This document shows positions 55,462 to 64,000 of a stretch of DNA of 64,000 nucleotides, piece after piece (within the stretch, counting starts at the first letter, position 1; each line of letters begins with the position of its first letter). A program made the position numbers and the translations under genes. Origin of the DNA: Leptospira broomii serovar Hurstbridge str. 5399 (GTDB taxonomy: Bacteria; Spirochaetota; Leptospiria; Leptospirales; Leptospiraceae); NCBI RefSeq assembly GCF_000243715.2, contig NZ_AHMO02000008.1, positions 1,351,001 to 1,415,000 on the forward strand. Reading direction: 5' to 3'. Below the pieces are notes generated by a model that saw only the letters and a program-made list of their open reading frames with translations, ran no database searches and had not been told where the DNA came from.

Positions 55462-57045
55462 TCAGTCTGACTCGACTTCGGGTTCCAAGTTTCGACTCTG
55501 ATGATTTAACTGAGCGCTTGGCGGATCGGCTACTCGAGTTCCCGCTCTCGTATCCAAAAATTTCTTAAAAGTATCGTCTTCCTCGAATTTTTTGAATTCT
55601 TTCTCTTTTTCCGCGGAACTCCAGAAAGATTGATTTAGTTCCGCGGCTTTTTTTATGTTTGCCATTACTTTATCAAGGTTTCCTAAGCGGGCATGGCATT
55701 TTGCTAAGAGAAAATAGGCATTTGAAGAATTCTCTATTTTCTCCAAAAGGGTAATCGCCTTTTCAGGCGAACCTGTATAAAAATACGCTTTCCCTAAGTA
55801 GAATCTATATTCTCTTTCTTCTTCTTCGTCCGGTTCGACGGAGCGGAAGTAACGCAAAGCTTTATTGTATTGTCCCGCATTTGTATAATATCTAGCCAAT
55901 TTTAGAATTCCGTCATTGTACACTTCGGGTAGATTCTGAAGATTCGGGTTTTCCTTTTCGATCAAAGTAGCGATTTCCTTTAAGATCTCGTATCCCTCGT
56001 CTTTTTTTCCCTCTTGAATCTTGCAGAGTCCTATATACATTTTTATTTCTCTTGTTTTCTCACCGAATTCAAGAGCTTTCTCGGCCGTCTTAATTGCGTT
56101 TTCGCAATCTTTAACCTGCCACTTTATTTTCGTAAGTCCGATCAGAGGTAGTACGGTTTGTTTATTTGCATAGGCTTTCCGATAGTATTTCGTCGCCTCT
56201 TCAAAATTTCTTTTTTTATGAAATGCTGCCGCTTGAGTCAAATGAGTAAAATAAAGTAATTTTTCCCGCTCCGGAGGAATCTTCGACTCTATTCTGTTTA
56301 ACGTAGTCAACGCTTCGTCGTATTTGGCGATCCTGACTAATAGGGCGCCGTACTTATATCCGTATTCTACGTTTTCAGGTTCTTCTTTTACCAGATTGGA
56401 AAGTATAATCTCCGATTTACCGAATTCTTTTTCATTATAGTATGCGAGGGATAGCTGCCATTTAAGATTTTTATTATTTGGATCCTGACGAAGCTTTTTT
56501 TCTAGAGAGGCAACGCTTTCCTGCTCGTCACTTTCTTCATGAACAACCGGTCGGGCAGGACGTCCGCTGCCGGAATATCTTTCTTCGGCAGCGGTCTTCA
56601 TTTTTTGAATATGATTTAAATCGGGCGCGATCTTTAAAAGACGACTCGCGTACGTGATGACCTCCCCGTACTCCCGATGATAATTATAATAGAGGATTAT
56701 TTTCGTATAACAATTAATGACGTCCTTCTTCGGAAGACTTAACGAAACAGCCTTTTTGAAAGCTTGAATTGACTTCGAATAATCTTTTCTGCTCTCATAT
56801 ATATAGCCCATATACATCCAGGCTTCGCCCGAGCTCGGATTGTTATCGTTGTACTTTTGAAATTGCTTAAGCGCTTCCGTATAATCCTTTCGGGAATAGG
56901 CCTTTTTCCCTTCCTTTAAATCTGCAAAAAGGGAAATAGATGCGATAAACAGAGAACAGTAAACCAGGCTCCGAAAGATAGAATACCTCGGAGTTAAATT
57001 AAAGATTGAAGCTCGTCGCGAATGGAGGAAAAACCGATCGGACAT
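55462..57045 (-). CDS. Exported TPR-repeat protein
   Basis: 527 residues. A hydrophobic signal-like stretch lies at about residues 25-41 (SLVYCSLFIASISLFA) after an unusually long basic head, so the true start could be later than 57045. About nine or ten TPRs fill residues 42-490, for example KAYSRKDYTEALKQFQKY and AWMYMGYIYESRKDYSKSI. C-terminal 35 residues are polar and disordered. No ribosome site immediately precedes ATG 57045; an AAGGAAGC lies inside the upstream hairpin. Probably periplasmic or outer-membrane scaffold. Confidence 0.75.
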   Translation of the reverse strand: MSDRFFLHSRRASIFNLTPRYSIFRSLVYCSLFIASISLFADLKEGKKAYSRKDYTEALKQFQKYNDNNPSSGEAWMYMGYIYESRKDYSKSIQAFKKAVSLSLPKKDVINCYTKIILYYNYHREYGEVITYASRLLKIAPDLNHIQKMKTAAEERYSGSGRPARPVVHEESDEQESVASLEKKLRQDPNNKNLKWQLSLAYYNEKEFGKSEIILSNLVKEEPENVEYGYKYGALLVRIAKYDEALTTLNRIESKIPPEREKLLYFTHLTQAAAFHKKRNFEEATKYYRKAYANKQTVLPLIGLTKIKWQVKDCENAIKTAEKALEFGEKTREIKMYIGLCKIQEGKKDEGYEILKEIATLIEKENPNLQNLPEVYNDGILKLARYYTNAGQYNKALRYFRSVEPDEEEEREYRFYLGKAYFYTGSPEKAITLLEKIENSSNAYFLLAKCHARLGNLDKVMANIKKAAELNQSFWSSAEKEKEFKKFEEDDTFKKFLDTRAGTRVADPPSAQLNHQSRNLEPEVESD

Positions 57046-57049
57046 ATAT

Positions 57050-57103
57050 CCAGTTTTGGCGAAGAGCTTCCTTGATAAAGTGGAATTCTCTTCGCCGGAC
57101 TGG
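57050..57103 (-). repeat. Intercistronic inverted repeat between the GMC and TPR genes
   Basis: Nine-base arms GGCGAAGAG (57058-57066) and CTCTTCGCC (57088-57096) are perfectly complementary. Outer CCAGT/ACTGG and inner TTCC/GGAA pairs extend it to an 18-bp interrupted stem with a loop of about 10 nt. On the transcribed minus strand it is followed by AAAACTGG, not a U-run, so it is not a standard terminator. It spans all but a few bases of the gap between the GMC stop and the TPR start. Confidence 0.75.
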
Positions 57104-57105
57104 AA

Positions 57106-58719
57106 TTAATTATTTCCCAAAATTTCCGACTTGCGTGAGGCCAAGGCTCTGGCTGCTCGCAAATTGACGCTCATCGTAGTTATTTGAGGATTTACGGAAA
57201 GCCCTGTCGGATAGACAGAAGCATCCATTACGAAGATGTTTTTATGTCCATAGAGCTCGAAATTCTGATCGACCGCACCTTTTTCAGGAGAATCAGCCGC
57301 CTGAATTGATCCATGCGGGTGTGCTGAACCTACCGAAAGGCGACCCGGTTCGATGCTCTTTTCCAAGACCCAGTTAAATTTGCTACTTTTTTCGACAGGA
57401 ACAGGCTCCTGAATATCCGGGAATGGGAAGACGATCGCTTTTGCCCCTGCCGCTGCTTGAACCTCTGCCAACATTTTTATGCCTTTCAGAAGGTTCTTTC
57501 CGTCCGTAGGTGTAAGTTCGAAATAAACCTTCCTTCTACCTAAAGACCATTTTACGGAGGCATTTGCTTCACCGTCGGCACCGTCTCGTACGAGGACGAT
57601 GCCTGCATTCATATGAGGGTACTTTTTAAGTATATCGAATTGGTTTTTACCATAAAACGGTACTAGCGAGCTTGCAAGAGTCGGCCGAAAAGGAGCTACC
57701 TCAAGCCAAAATCCATAACCGGTCCCATTTTGGTTATGACCGTCTTTAATAACTGCCGATTGCGGAGGCCCGGAGAACATATTGATTTTCTCGTCAAATA
57801 AAGCAAAGTTCGTACTCGTCGGATGAAGTTTAAGATTCCGACCAACCCAATCGTTCCCTAAACCGGACCTTTGCAACAGCGCGGGACCTTCGATCGCCCC
57901 GGCGCTCAGAATAACTACCGATGCTTCTATTATCATTTTTTGAATTACGTTGTCCGGCGCCTTCTCGTAAGCATCCGGGGAAAATTCAGCAATGACTGTT
58001 TTGATTGCTCCGTCCTTAATGGATTGCGCTCTCATATTCGGAACGACGGTTGCGCCGGCTTCGATTGCATCCGGAATCCAGGTTAAAAAAGTGGATTGTT
58101 TAGCGTTAATCGGGCAACCTAACCCGCATCGACCCAAGCCTATGCACCCTCTATTATTGTTTTTTAAAACTTCCGGATGCAATCCTAAGGCTTTACCACC
58201 CTTCATTAAAATACTATTGTTTGCATTTATCAGGTTTCCGGGGACCTCGTGTACACCGACTCGATCGTGTACTTCGGAAATGATATCATTCATCTCCTCG
58301 CGACCGTATCCTTTTAATCCGAATCGCTTGTCCCATTCGTCCGTAACATAATTCGGCGGATAAAGCGAAGTCTGCCAATTCACGGTGGTTGACCCACCCA
58401 AAGTCTTTCCTTGTAATATAGAAATCGTTTGCTCTTCGGTAACTATAAAGCCCGCATCCCTATACAACCGCGCTTGCGAAATAAATTCATCTCCCGAAAA
58501 TTTTGCCGGAGTGAAATACGAGCCCTCTTCAATTAACAAAACTTTCCAGCCCGCTTTAGCCAACGTAGCCGCTGCTACGGCGCCTCCCGCTCCGGAACCT
58601 ATGATTACTACTTCTGTTTTTACTTTCCAAACTCCGTCTTTAATACCTTGCCGGTTTAAGAAATCTGCGTGTTTATTCGGAGTAAGAATGTGATCGTTTG
58701 CCGCTGGAATTCCGCCCAT
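57106..58719 (-). CDS. GMC-family FAD oxidoreductase
   Basis: 537-residue alcohol or sugar dehydrogenase-like flavoprotein. FAD GxGxxG in VVIIGSGAGGAVAAATLAKAG (19-residue core, about residue 38), KTLGGSTTVNW (near 112, GMC signature), and the C-terminal PHGSIQAADS and SVNPQITTM blocks with the catalytic His/Asn region. A Cys cluster CIGLGRCGLGCP near residue 190, as in gluconate dehydrogenase-like and long-chain alcohol oxidase branches. The upstream gene, 4 nt away, encodes the likely small subunit. Electron acceptor and substrate unknown. Confidence 0.87.
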   Translation of the reverse strand: MGGIPAANDHILTPNKHADFLNRQGIKDGVWKVKTEVVIIGSGAGGAVAAATLAKAGWKVLLIEEGSYFTPAKFSGDEFISQARLYRDAGFIVTEEQTISILQGKTLGGSTTVNWQTSLYPPNYVTDEWDKRFGLKGYGREEMNDIISEVHDRVGVHEVPGNLINANNSILMKGGKALGLHPEVLKNNNRGCIGLGRCGLGCPINAKQSTFLTWIPDAIEAGATVVPNMRAQSIKDGAIKTVIAEFSPDAYEKAPDNVIQKMIIEASVVILSAGAIEGPALLQRSGLGNDWVGRNLKLHPTSTNFALFDEKINMFSGPPQSAVIKDGHNQNGTGYGFWLEVAPFRPTLASSLVPFYGKNQFDILKKYPHMNAGIVLVRDGADGEANASVKWSLGRRKVYFELTPTDGKNLLKGIKMLAEVQAAAGAKAIVFPFPDIQEPVPVEKSSKFNWVLEKSIEPGRLSVGSAHPHGSIQAADSPEKGAVDQNFELYGHKNIFVMDASVYPTGLSVNPQITTMSVNLRAARALASRKSEILGNN

Positions 58720-58723
58720 GAAT

Positions 58724-59227
58724 TTATCCTTCGTATCCTACGAGTTGCTGAAAGCTTTTCTCCTTGGAAACCAAGAAGAAGGAAAGTTGGCGCATGATAT
58801 TATATGCACCGCGTTTTAAAGAAAGAGACGAGTGTTTCCAAGATAGGAGACGTTTTTCTCTATTTTCCTTTGAAAGACTGGCAAGAGGCGTGAATGAAAA
58901 ATCCAATGCTAGTGCAACCAACGTTGAGGTGGGCAAAAAAGCGAGCAATTGAAGAGTGGATTCCGTTTCAATCGGATACGGATGACCGTAAATATATTGA
59001 TCGGCCGCTATACCCAAGTCGAAATCGGGCAGGGGATTTCCTTGTAAAAATACTTCCTGCAAGGATCGAAATGCATGGTATTGAGATGCCGACAGTCCCT
59101 TTAATTGAGGTACCGGCTCGCCACCGCAAGATGCTTGAGGAAGAACGACCGCCGTTACAGCGGCGCTCTTCCATAAGAATTTTAGAAAAACGTTACGCGA
59201 GATCTTTTCAGATAACAAAGATTCCAA
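58724..59227 (-). CDS. Small partner subunit of GMC dehydrogenase (gluconate 2-dehydrogenase subunit 3-like)
   Basis: 167 residues. The head has SRNVFLKFLWKSAAVTAVVL, a Tat-like signal (SRxxFLK) with one Arg missing, then a possible lipobox QASC near residue 33. The mature region (about residue 45, LSASQYHAFRSLQEVF) resembles the helical subunit 3 of membrane gluconate dehydrogenases that escorts the flavoprotein through Tat. It lies 4 nt upstream of the GMC gene. Assigned mainly from context and head pattern; no cytochrome c subunit gene is nearby. Confidence 0.68.
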   Translation of the reverse strand: MESLLSEKISRNVFLKFLWKSAAVTAVVLPQASCGGEPVPQLKGLSASQYHAFRSLQEVFLQGNPLPDFDLGIAADQYIYGHPYPIETESTLQLLAFLPTSTLVALALDFSFTPLASLSKENREKRLLSWKHSSLSLKRGAYNIMRQLSFFLVSKEKSFQQLVGYEG

Positions 59228-59307
59228 CTAGATACCCCCCGAAGTCTCGTGTTCGAAAACAGAAAATTTATCGTAACGAATGTTCTAATTTCCTCCGGAT
59301 CCTTTGT

Positions 59308-62172
59308 CTACCCTTTCTTTTGGAATTTTTTTAACTTAACGTAGATTCTAATTTCTTCAAAATCAATTCGGTCCAATTCTACCGAAAGCTGTTCGCCAAG
59401 AGTGAATAGTTTTGAATATTTTTTTGAATAGAAAGAGAAGTCGTTTTCTAATATCAATTCGCCTTCATCCGTAAATTCCAAGGCCGGAATAATTGCTTCG
59501 ACCATCGGTGTATCCAAATCGACAAATGCGACCGCCGACTTGAACCCTGTAAGAGTTGCAGTAAATTCTTGAATTCCGGTTTTTTCCAAAAAGCGACATG
59601 CTTTTAGTTTATAGTAGTCCCTTTCGGCATCTGCAGCCTTACGCTCTTCATGGGAAGTATGAAGGCTCATAATTTTAATATCTTCGTCGTTATACAAATT
59701 TTCCTCCTCCAGAAGAATACTTTGTAAAACTCGGTGACAAACCAAATCGGGATATCTCCGAATCGGCGAAGTAAAATGGCAATAGTCTTTGAATCCAAGT
59801 CCCCAATGCCCAAGCTGTTCTCCGGAGTAATAAGCCTGCATAAAACTTCTTAGCAAAGAAATATTGAACAAGCGTTCGGCATGACTACCGTTAATAACGC
59901 CTAAAACGTTTTTGATCGATTCGTAGCTAGTATCTTTTAATTGAGCGTTAATTCCGTTCAAATTAAGAAAGGCGTTCAAACTATCGAGCTTCTCCACATC
60001 CATCGGCTCATGCACTCGGTAGAGCGTGGGACGTTTCTTTTTTCGTATGAATTCGGCCACCTTAATGTTTGCAGAAAGCATAAATTCCTCGATGAGAATA
60101 TGTGCCTTTAACCTTTCTACGGTTGCAATTTCTATAATATTATGCTCGTTATCAGTGATTACTTTCGTTTCCTTCAGATTCAAGTCCACCCTGCCTTCGG
60201 CGAGTCTCCTTTCGCGAAGAACATTTGCGAAACTCATCATTTTTCCGATCCAATTTTCCGGGCCGCCTTCCAGGATCTCCTTTTCGGCACGATTGTATGT
60301 ATATCTTTCAGCGACTTTAATTATCGATTTGTAAAATTTAGCGTGCGTAATGTTTCCTTGCCAATCCGCGTCCATTTCAACCGTAAAGGCAAGTCTGTTC
60401 TTATCAGCGACCAAACTACAAAGATTTTCGGACAGCTCCGGAGGAAGCATTGGCACGACTCTACTTCCCATATATACGGAGGTAGCGCGAGTGTATGCCT
60501 CTACATCCAATGGCGAACCCGGTTCAACATAATTCGCTACGTCCGCGATGTGCACATAAAATCGAATTCGTTTTCCTTCTACTTCGAAAGAAATCGCATC
60601 GTCGAAATCTTTGGAATATTCGCCGTCGATAGTAATACATTTCAAATTTCGTAAATCTACTCGGGAACCCCAATCCGAGACCGAGGTCTCGCTTACTTCT
60701 TCTGGAAGAGAATCCAACTCGACATCGTCGGGATATTGAATTTTGAAATTATACTTCATCAGCATCCGCAGCAAATCCACGTCTTCTTTCGTATCCGATT
60801 CAAAACGAACGAAGTGAGCTTCGTAAAGATTTCTTTCGTGATTATTTTCTTCCTTTAAGCTAACTACGAGAACGTCACCGAGTTTGATTTCATCTTGAAT
60901 GTCTTGTAATAAGCTCTTTCGAGGTAGAAATGATTCCTTTCCTTCTCCATCCATGTCTAAGAAAGTTCCGATTATGAATTTATCGGATTTTTCCGTGACC
61001 TTCATCCTATAGAGTTCTCTTCCTCTTCGAAGGACCGACACCACCTCGCCTTCCAATTTTCCCTTCCTACCCATTCCGGTAGGTAAAATTTGAACGGTGT
61101 CTCCTTGAATCGCAGTTGCCGTGTACTGCGAAGGAACGAAAATTTCCGTTCCGGTAGTCAGTTTCACGAAACCGTCCCCCTTTTTGCTTAGCGAGATGGT
61201 TCCCTCTAATGTCTGATCGGGATGCACGAGTATGTTTTTGCCCTGAATTTCGATTAGCCCCTCTTTTTCAAATATACTTAGATATTCTTCTGCGGAGCGT
61301 TTTGTCTCTTGTGCTTCCCATTTTTCTTTTCTGAATTTTTTCTTTTTGGTTCCGGCTTTTTCCCCTAACCGAGACAATGTTTCATGGAAGGAAAGCACCT
61401 TCCCCGCCTTTGTGCGAAGGTATTTTAGTAATTTTTTACTAGGCTCGCTTTCTCTTTCCCAATCTTGAGTCCCGGAACTGCGACTGAACCGCTTTTGATC
61501 GTATCCCGGAATGTGACTTTCTTTTTTAGAATGAGATCCGTTCGGCCGGTCTGCATGACGTTCGACACTGCTATGCTTCGGATTTGATTCCGCCGACTTA
61601 TTCGTTACGGTTTCTTTTTTATCTCGAACTTCCGAACTATGGCGGGATTTTTTCTCATCGGGCGATTTCTCATGCTTGGGCTTCTTCTCGATTTTGGAAG
61701 CCCTAACATGCGCATCCTCTTTATCTTGCCCGAGATGTTCTTCTTCTATTTTCCGAATTTCTTGAGAATGACCTTGCTGCTCTTGCTTCCTTACGAGCTT
61801 TTCCGCCGCGATTCGTCCCTGAGCTCTCGCTTTACTTCGAGCCTCCATACGCTTTCGTTCCACCAAACCTTCGCGCGAAATTCTCTCGTCACGCTCCCGC
61901 TCTTCCTTACTTTTTTCTTTCTTGGAATGACCTTTGATTCGTGCCTTGAACGCTTCTTTAATTTTGCGCTCCTCCGCAGGGGATAATTCAGGAAGATCTA
62001 TGTGTTCAAGTTGCGGCTTGCTTTGTCTTTTTTCGGACGAACCTTGTTTTCGAGACGGCCGACGAGATGCTGCTACTGGTGGTTTCCCTTTAGCGCTCTT
62101 TTTAACTGCCGGCTGTGTGACTTTCTTTTTAGACGGTTTTGTATCTACCGCTTTTTTCTTTGTTTTCTTCAT
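59308..62172 (-). CDS. rnr: Ribonuclease R with long charged N-terminal extension
   Basis: 954 residues. Residues 1-250 are highly charged (Lys/Glu/Arg/Ser), low complexity and likely disordered. Residues 250-330 look like a winged helix, then OB cold-shock domains (about 335-500). The RNB catalytic domain (about 510-850) has TIDGEYSKDFDDAISFEV with the metal-binding Asp, RATSVYMGSRVVPMLPPEL and HFTSPIRRYPDL. A C-terminal S1-like domain closes it. It degrades structured RNA 3' to 5'. ATGA overlap with tsaB upstream. In enterobacteria the Lys-rich part is at the C-terminus; here it is at the front. Confidence 0.92.
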   Translation of the reverse strand: MKKTKKKAVDTKPSKKKVTQPAVKKSAKGKPPVAASRRPSRKQGSSEKRQSKPQLEHIDLPELSPAEERKIKEAFKARIKGHSKKEKSKEERERDERISREGLVERKRMEARSKARAQGRIAAEKLVRKQEQQGHSQEIRKIEEEHLGQDKEDAHVRASKIEKKPKHEKSPDEKKSRHSSEVRDKKETVTNKSAESNPKHSSVERHADRPNGSHSKKESHIPGYDQKRFSRSSGTQDWERESEPSKKLLKYLRTKAGKVLSFHETLSRLGEKAGTKKKKFRKEKWEAQETKRSAEEYLSIFEKEGLIEIQGKNILVHPDQTLEGTISLSKKGDGFVKLTTGTEIFVPSQYTATAIQGDTVQILPTGMGRKGKLEGEVVSVLRRGRELYRMKVTEKSDKFIIGTFLDMDGEGKESFLPRKSLLQDIQDEIKLGDVLVVSLKEENNHERNLYEAHFVRFESDTKEDVDLLRMLMKYNFKIQYPDDVELDSLPEEVSETSVSDWGSRVDLRNLKCITIDGEYSKDFDDAISFEVEGKRIRFYVHIADVANYVEPGSPLDVEAYTRATSVYMGSRVVPMLPPELSENLCSLVADKNRLAFTVEMDADWQGNITHAKFYKSIIKVAERYTYNRAEKEILEGGPENWIGKMMSFANVLRERRLAEGRVDLNLKETKVITDNEHNIIEIATVERLKAHILIEEFMLSANIKVAEFIRKKKRPTLYRVHEPMDVEKLDSLNAFLNLNGINAQLKDTSYESIKNVLGVINGSHAERLFNISLLRSFMQAYYSGEQLGHWGLGFKDYCHFTSPIRRYPDLVCHRVLQSILLEEENLYNDEDIKIMSLHTSHEERKAADAERDYYKLKACRFLEKTGIQEFTATLTGFKSAVAFVDLDTPMVEAIIPALEFTDEGELILENDFSFYSKKYSKLFTLGEQLSVELDRIDFEEIRIYVKLKKFQKKG

Positions 62173-62858
62173 TTAAAAAATACCTTATGTTTGTCGTCCG
62201 CGTACGTTCCGCGGATATAATTGGGAACAAGGCGGAGAAACGAAAATTCTTCCGGCTCAGAAACCGCTCTTTTTATTTCTTCAGTTCTTTCACGAAGGAG
62301 AGCTTCTGAAGAAGGGAGAATATTCTCCATGTTCTCTCCGATATAAAAATCGGGACAATCCGAGTAACGGATCCCCGTTAAATACGATGATAATCTATCC
62401 TCGGGGATGACTTCGGCAATTTCAGCGGGAAGCACGTCGATGCTTCCCCAGAAACCGCTTTGATCTCTTAGGGCAAAATAGATCTTACTTTGCTTGGCCT
62501 CGATCGCAACAATTGCCGTCGTTCCGCTTTCTTGGAAATAATGAGCGGAATATACGTCCAAACTGTCGAAACCTAGTGCGGGAATTTTCCAAATTTGAGC
62601 AAGATTCCTGGCCGTTGACACCGAAATTCTAATCCCCGTAAACGATCCGGGTCCTGTCGCAGTTACGATAAGATCCGGTGAATTCCATCCGGATTCTTCC
62701 AGACATATTTTTATCTCCCTTACCAATCGCTGCGAGGATTCCCTGTGATGAAGTCCTTGGTATTTCTGTACTATTATCAATTCACCTTCGGGAGACAGAA
62801 GATAAGATTCAACCAATATCCAACGATTTGTCGCATCAAAGAAAAGGATCTTCTTCAT
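62169..62858 (-). CDS. tsaB: tRNA threonylcarbamoyladenosine biosynthesis protein TsaB
   Basis: 229-residue ASKHA-fold protein, partner of TsaD in making t6A37 on ANN-decoding tRNAs. The motif TATGPGSFTGIRISVSTARN is at about residue 65. The end is diverged and longer than a minimal TsaB. Overlaps tsaE (ATGA) upstream and rnr (ATGA) downstream, so all three are translationally coupled. Confidence 0.9.
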   Translation of the reverse strand: MKKILFFDATNRWILVESYLLSPEGELIIVQKYQGLHHRESSQRLVREIKICLEESGWNSPDLIVTATGPGSFTGIRISVSTARNLAQIWKIPALGFDSLDVYSAHYFQESGTTAIVAIEAKQSKIYFALRDQSGFWGSIDVLPAEIAEVIPEDRLSSYLTGIRYSDCPDFYIGENMENILPSSEALLRERTEEIKRAVSEPEEFSFLRLVPNYIRGTYADDKHKVFFK

Positions 62859-63421
62859 CCCACTTCCTCTTTTTCTTCTTTCAAAATAAGATGTAACTCG
62901 GGTTCGAACTGTTTCCAGCCGCTACCGTTCCATTCGATGCTAAGATTACGAGTCTCTTCCGTGTTTTCCTCTATCTTAATTTGAATTCCGAAAGGAAGCG
63001 AGATGAAATTCTCCCTGGCTCGCTCCCACCATTCAACCAAACAAATTCCCCGGCGTCCCCAGTAGTCGTAAAATCCCAAATCATCCGCTTCTATCTCGTC
63101 CGATAATCGAAATAAATCGAAATGATAAATGCTTAAGAATTCACCTATAGCATTTTGAAATATAGGCAACGGATATTCGTTCAAAAAAGCGTAAGTTGGA
63201 GAGTTTACGAATATTGATAATGATTCGACGTCAGTACCGAACTCTTTGCAAAGATTACGCACAAAGTATGATACGAAGGTCGTCTTTCCTGAACCCATTT
63301 TCCCGGATAATAGAACAACGGGATGTTTTCCAAGCTTCCACACCGTTCCGATAGATTTTGCAAGACTACGGGCGGGGATATTTAAAGCATCAAGACTTAT
63401 ATTATCGTATTCCTTACGCAT
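62855..63421 (-). CDS. tsaE: tRNA threonylcarbamoyladenosine biosynthesis ATPase TsaE
   Basis: 188-residue P-loop ATPase that activates the TsaB-TsaD complex. Walker A LLSGKMGSGKTTFVSYF near residue 38, NSPTYAFLNEY near 75, HFDLFRL near 98 and LVEWWERA near 125 are the family blocks. Follows hslO by 8 nt and overlaps tsaB. Slightly longer than average. Confidence 0.92.
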   Translation of the reverse strand: MRKEYDNISLDALNIPARSLAKSIGTVWKLGKHPVVLLSGKMGSGKTTFVSYFVRNLCKEFGTDVESLSIFVNSPTYAFLNEYPLPIFQNAIGEFLSIYHFDLFRLSDEIEADDLGFYDYWGRRGICLVEWWERARENFISLPFGIQIKIEENTEETRNLSIEWNGSGWKQFEPELHLILKEEKEEVG

Positions 63422-63429
63422 CGTCTCCT

Positions 63430-64000
63430 TTAAAAGAGCTCCAGGACTTGGTCCTTTGGAAAGCGATAGATAGAATTACAAAATTCGCAAGTGACTTCTA
63501 TTTGACCTTGCTCTTCGGCGATATCCATAGCTTCTTCCTTTCCTAGGGTCTGAATCAGTTCTTTAATTTTTTGTTCCGAACAATCGCATTTGTATTGCGG
63601 TTGCCCTTCTTCTAAAAGTTGAACTTCAGTACTTCCGAGTTTACCGAGAAGAGACAGACATTGTTTTAAATCTGTACCTAAATATTCGAATTTCTTCTCT
63701 TCAATAACGCCGGCCCATTCTCGAACCGCCTCGACATGTTCCGATTTTGCTTCAGGTAGCGCTTGTAAAAGAATTCCTCGTACATTCCAATGCAATCCGT
63801 CTTGTTTGAAATATGCGATTAAAAACGACGGTACCTGTTCCGAATCCCGAAGATAATTCTCGATATTCGTTTCAAAACTGACGTTACGAAACGGAACGAT
63901 CGATTGGTAAATGCATTCGCCGTTTCTCCAACGAAAGACCTTTAGTATGCCCAAGTTCTCTTCGGAAATTTGATCTTTTTCTATATCTTCTTCCGGTCGA
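63430..64000 (-). CDS. hslO: Hsp33 redox chaperone, N-terminus beyond window edge
   Basis: 190 codons are visible and the frame is still open at base 64000, so the start is outside the window. The C-terminal redox switch is complete: CDCSEQKIKEL (CxC) and VTCEFCNSIY (CxxC), which bind zinc when reduced and form disulfides under oxidative stress to activate holdase activity. Upstream, YLRDSEQVPSF matches the N-domain of the family. It is the first visible gene of the hslO-tsaE-tsaB-rnr operon. A TTG at 63954 lies inside the N-domain and is not a true start. Confidence 0.92.
   Translation of the reverse strand, partial: RPEEDIEKDQISEENLGILKVFRWRNGECIYQSIVPFRNVSFETNIENYLRDSEQVPSFLIAYFKQDGLHWNVRGILLQALPEAKSEHVEAVREWAGVIEEKKFEYLGTDLKQCLSLLGKLGSTEVQLLEEGQPQYKCDCSEQKIKELIQTLGKEEAMDIAEEQGQIEVTCEFCNSIYRFPKDQVLELF

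Noticed and set aside
58894..59334. 146-codon plus-strand frame
   Set aside because: Antisense to the GMC small subunit gene; composition is arginine-rich shadow.

Overview
The window reads as chromosomal DNA from a spirochaete, most likely the genus Leptospira, and possibly one of its higher-GC intermediate or saprophytic species (base composition judged by eye only). The evidence is the large multi-domain 7TM/HAMP/SpoIIE-type phosphatases with TPR tails, many lipoproteins with loose lipoboxes, a DUF1577-like and a DUF1640-like protein, frequent TTG starts after AGGAG/GGAAAG-type ribosome sites, and dispersed housekeeping genes in short operons. I see no rRNA, CRISPR array, insertion sequence or prophage. 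Three tRNAs are present.

Layout. 1-2.0 kb: truncated Kef-type antiporter, hpt and sixA. 2.1-4.8 kb: three exported proteins of unknown role, one a metzincin-type lipoprotein protease. 4.9-8.1 kb: ABC exporter ATPase and permease with pyrD. 8.3-11.1 kb: patatin-like lipase, a decayed DUF1640-like gene, and an RlmD/TrmA-type RNA methyltransferase. 11.2-12.3 kb: tRNA-Ser(TGA), tRNA-Ser(GCT), two overlapping DUF4870-like membrane genes and tRNA-Arg(ACG). 12.5-15.6 kb: a BFD-like [2Fe-2S] mini-ferredoxin with a WbuC-like cupin, a possible frameshifted remnant, small unknown genes, a PlsC-type acyltransferase and dapF. 15.7-20.2 kb: SAM methyltransferase, HAD phosphatase, and an exported-looking flavoprotein coupled to a multipass membrane protein. 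20.6-23.6 kb: VOC protein, two unknown exported or small proteins, enoyl-CoA hydratase and dcd.

23.6-31.0 kb is the most distinctive region. Two paralogous 1059-residue receptor phosphatases (7TM, periplasmic sensor, HAMP, SpoIIE/PP2C, TPR) flank a secreted gluzincin-like peptidase, and all three genes are co-oriented. 31.2-37.0 kb: dicarboxylate/amino-acid symporter, MATE pump, an NHL propeller joined to a catalytically degenerate transglutaminase-like domain, an overlapping M50 site-2 protease, and cysE. 37.1-46.5 kb: Cys-rich small lipoprotein, RlpA with SPOR domain, two TPR proteins, folP, a Tol/PD40-OmpA protein with a DUF1577/PilZ-like partner, hisS and a PAP2 phosphatase. 46.4-52.6 kb: pntA, UDP-xylose synthase-like SDR, M50B protease, PAS-type chemoreceptor and a DUF445 protein. 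52.7-55.5 kb: tightly coupled tonB-like, NusG/RfaH-like, kdsD and aroD genes. 55.4-59.2 kb: exported TPR protein and a GMC oxidoreductase with a small partner subunit. 59.3-64 kb: hslO-tsaE-tsaB-rnr operon, with hslO cut by the window edge.

How the genes work together: most of the window is core metabolism (purine salvage, pyrimidine, lysine/peptidoglycan, folate, cysteine, shikimate, KDO), translation and tRNA modification, and envelope maintenance. Genes are packed tightly. Many co-directional pairs overlap in ATGA/TTGA style, and several convergent pairs share a 4-nt TTAA/CTAA stop overlap. All functional statements come from reading motifs in the translated sequence; no database search was possible.
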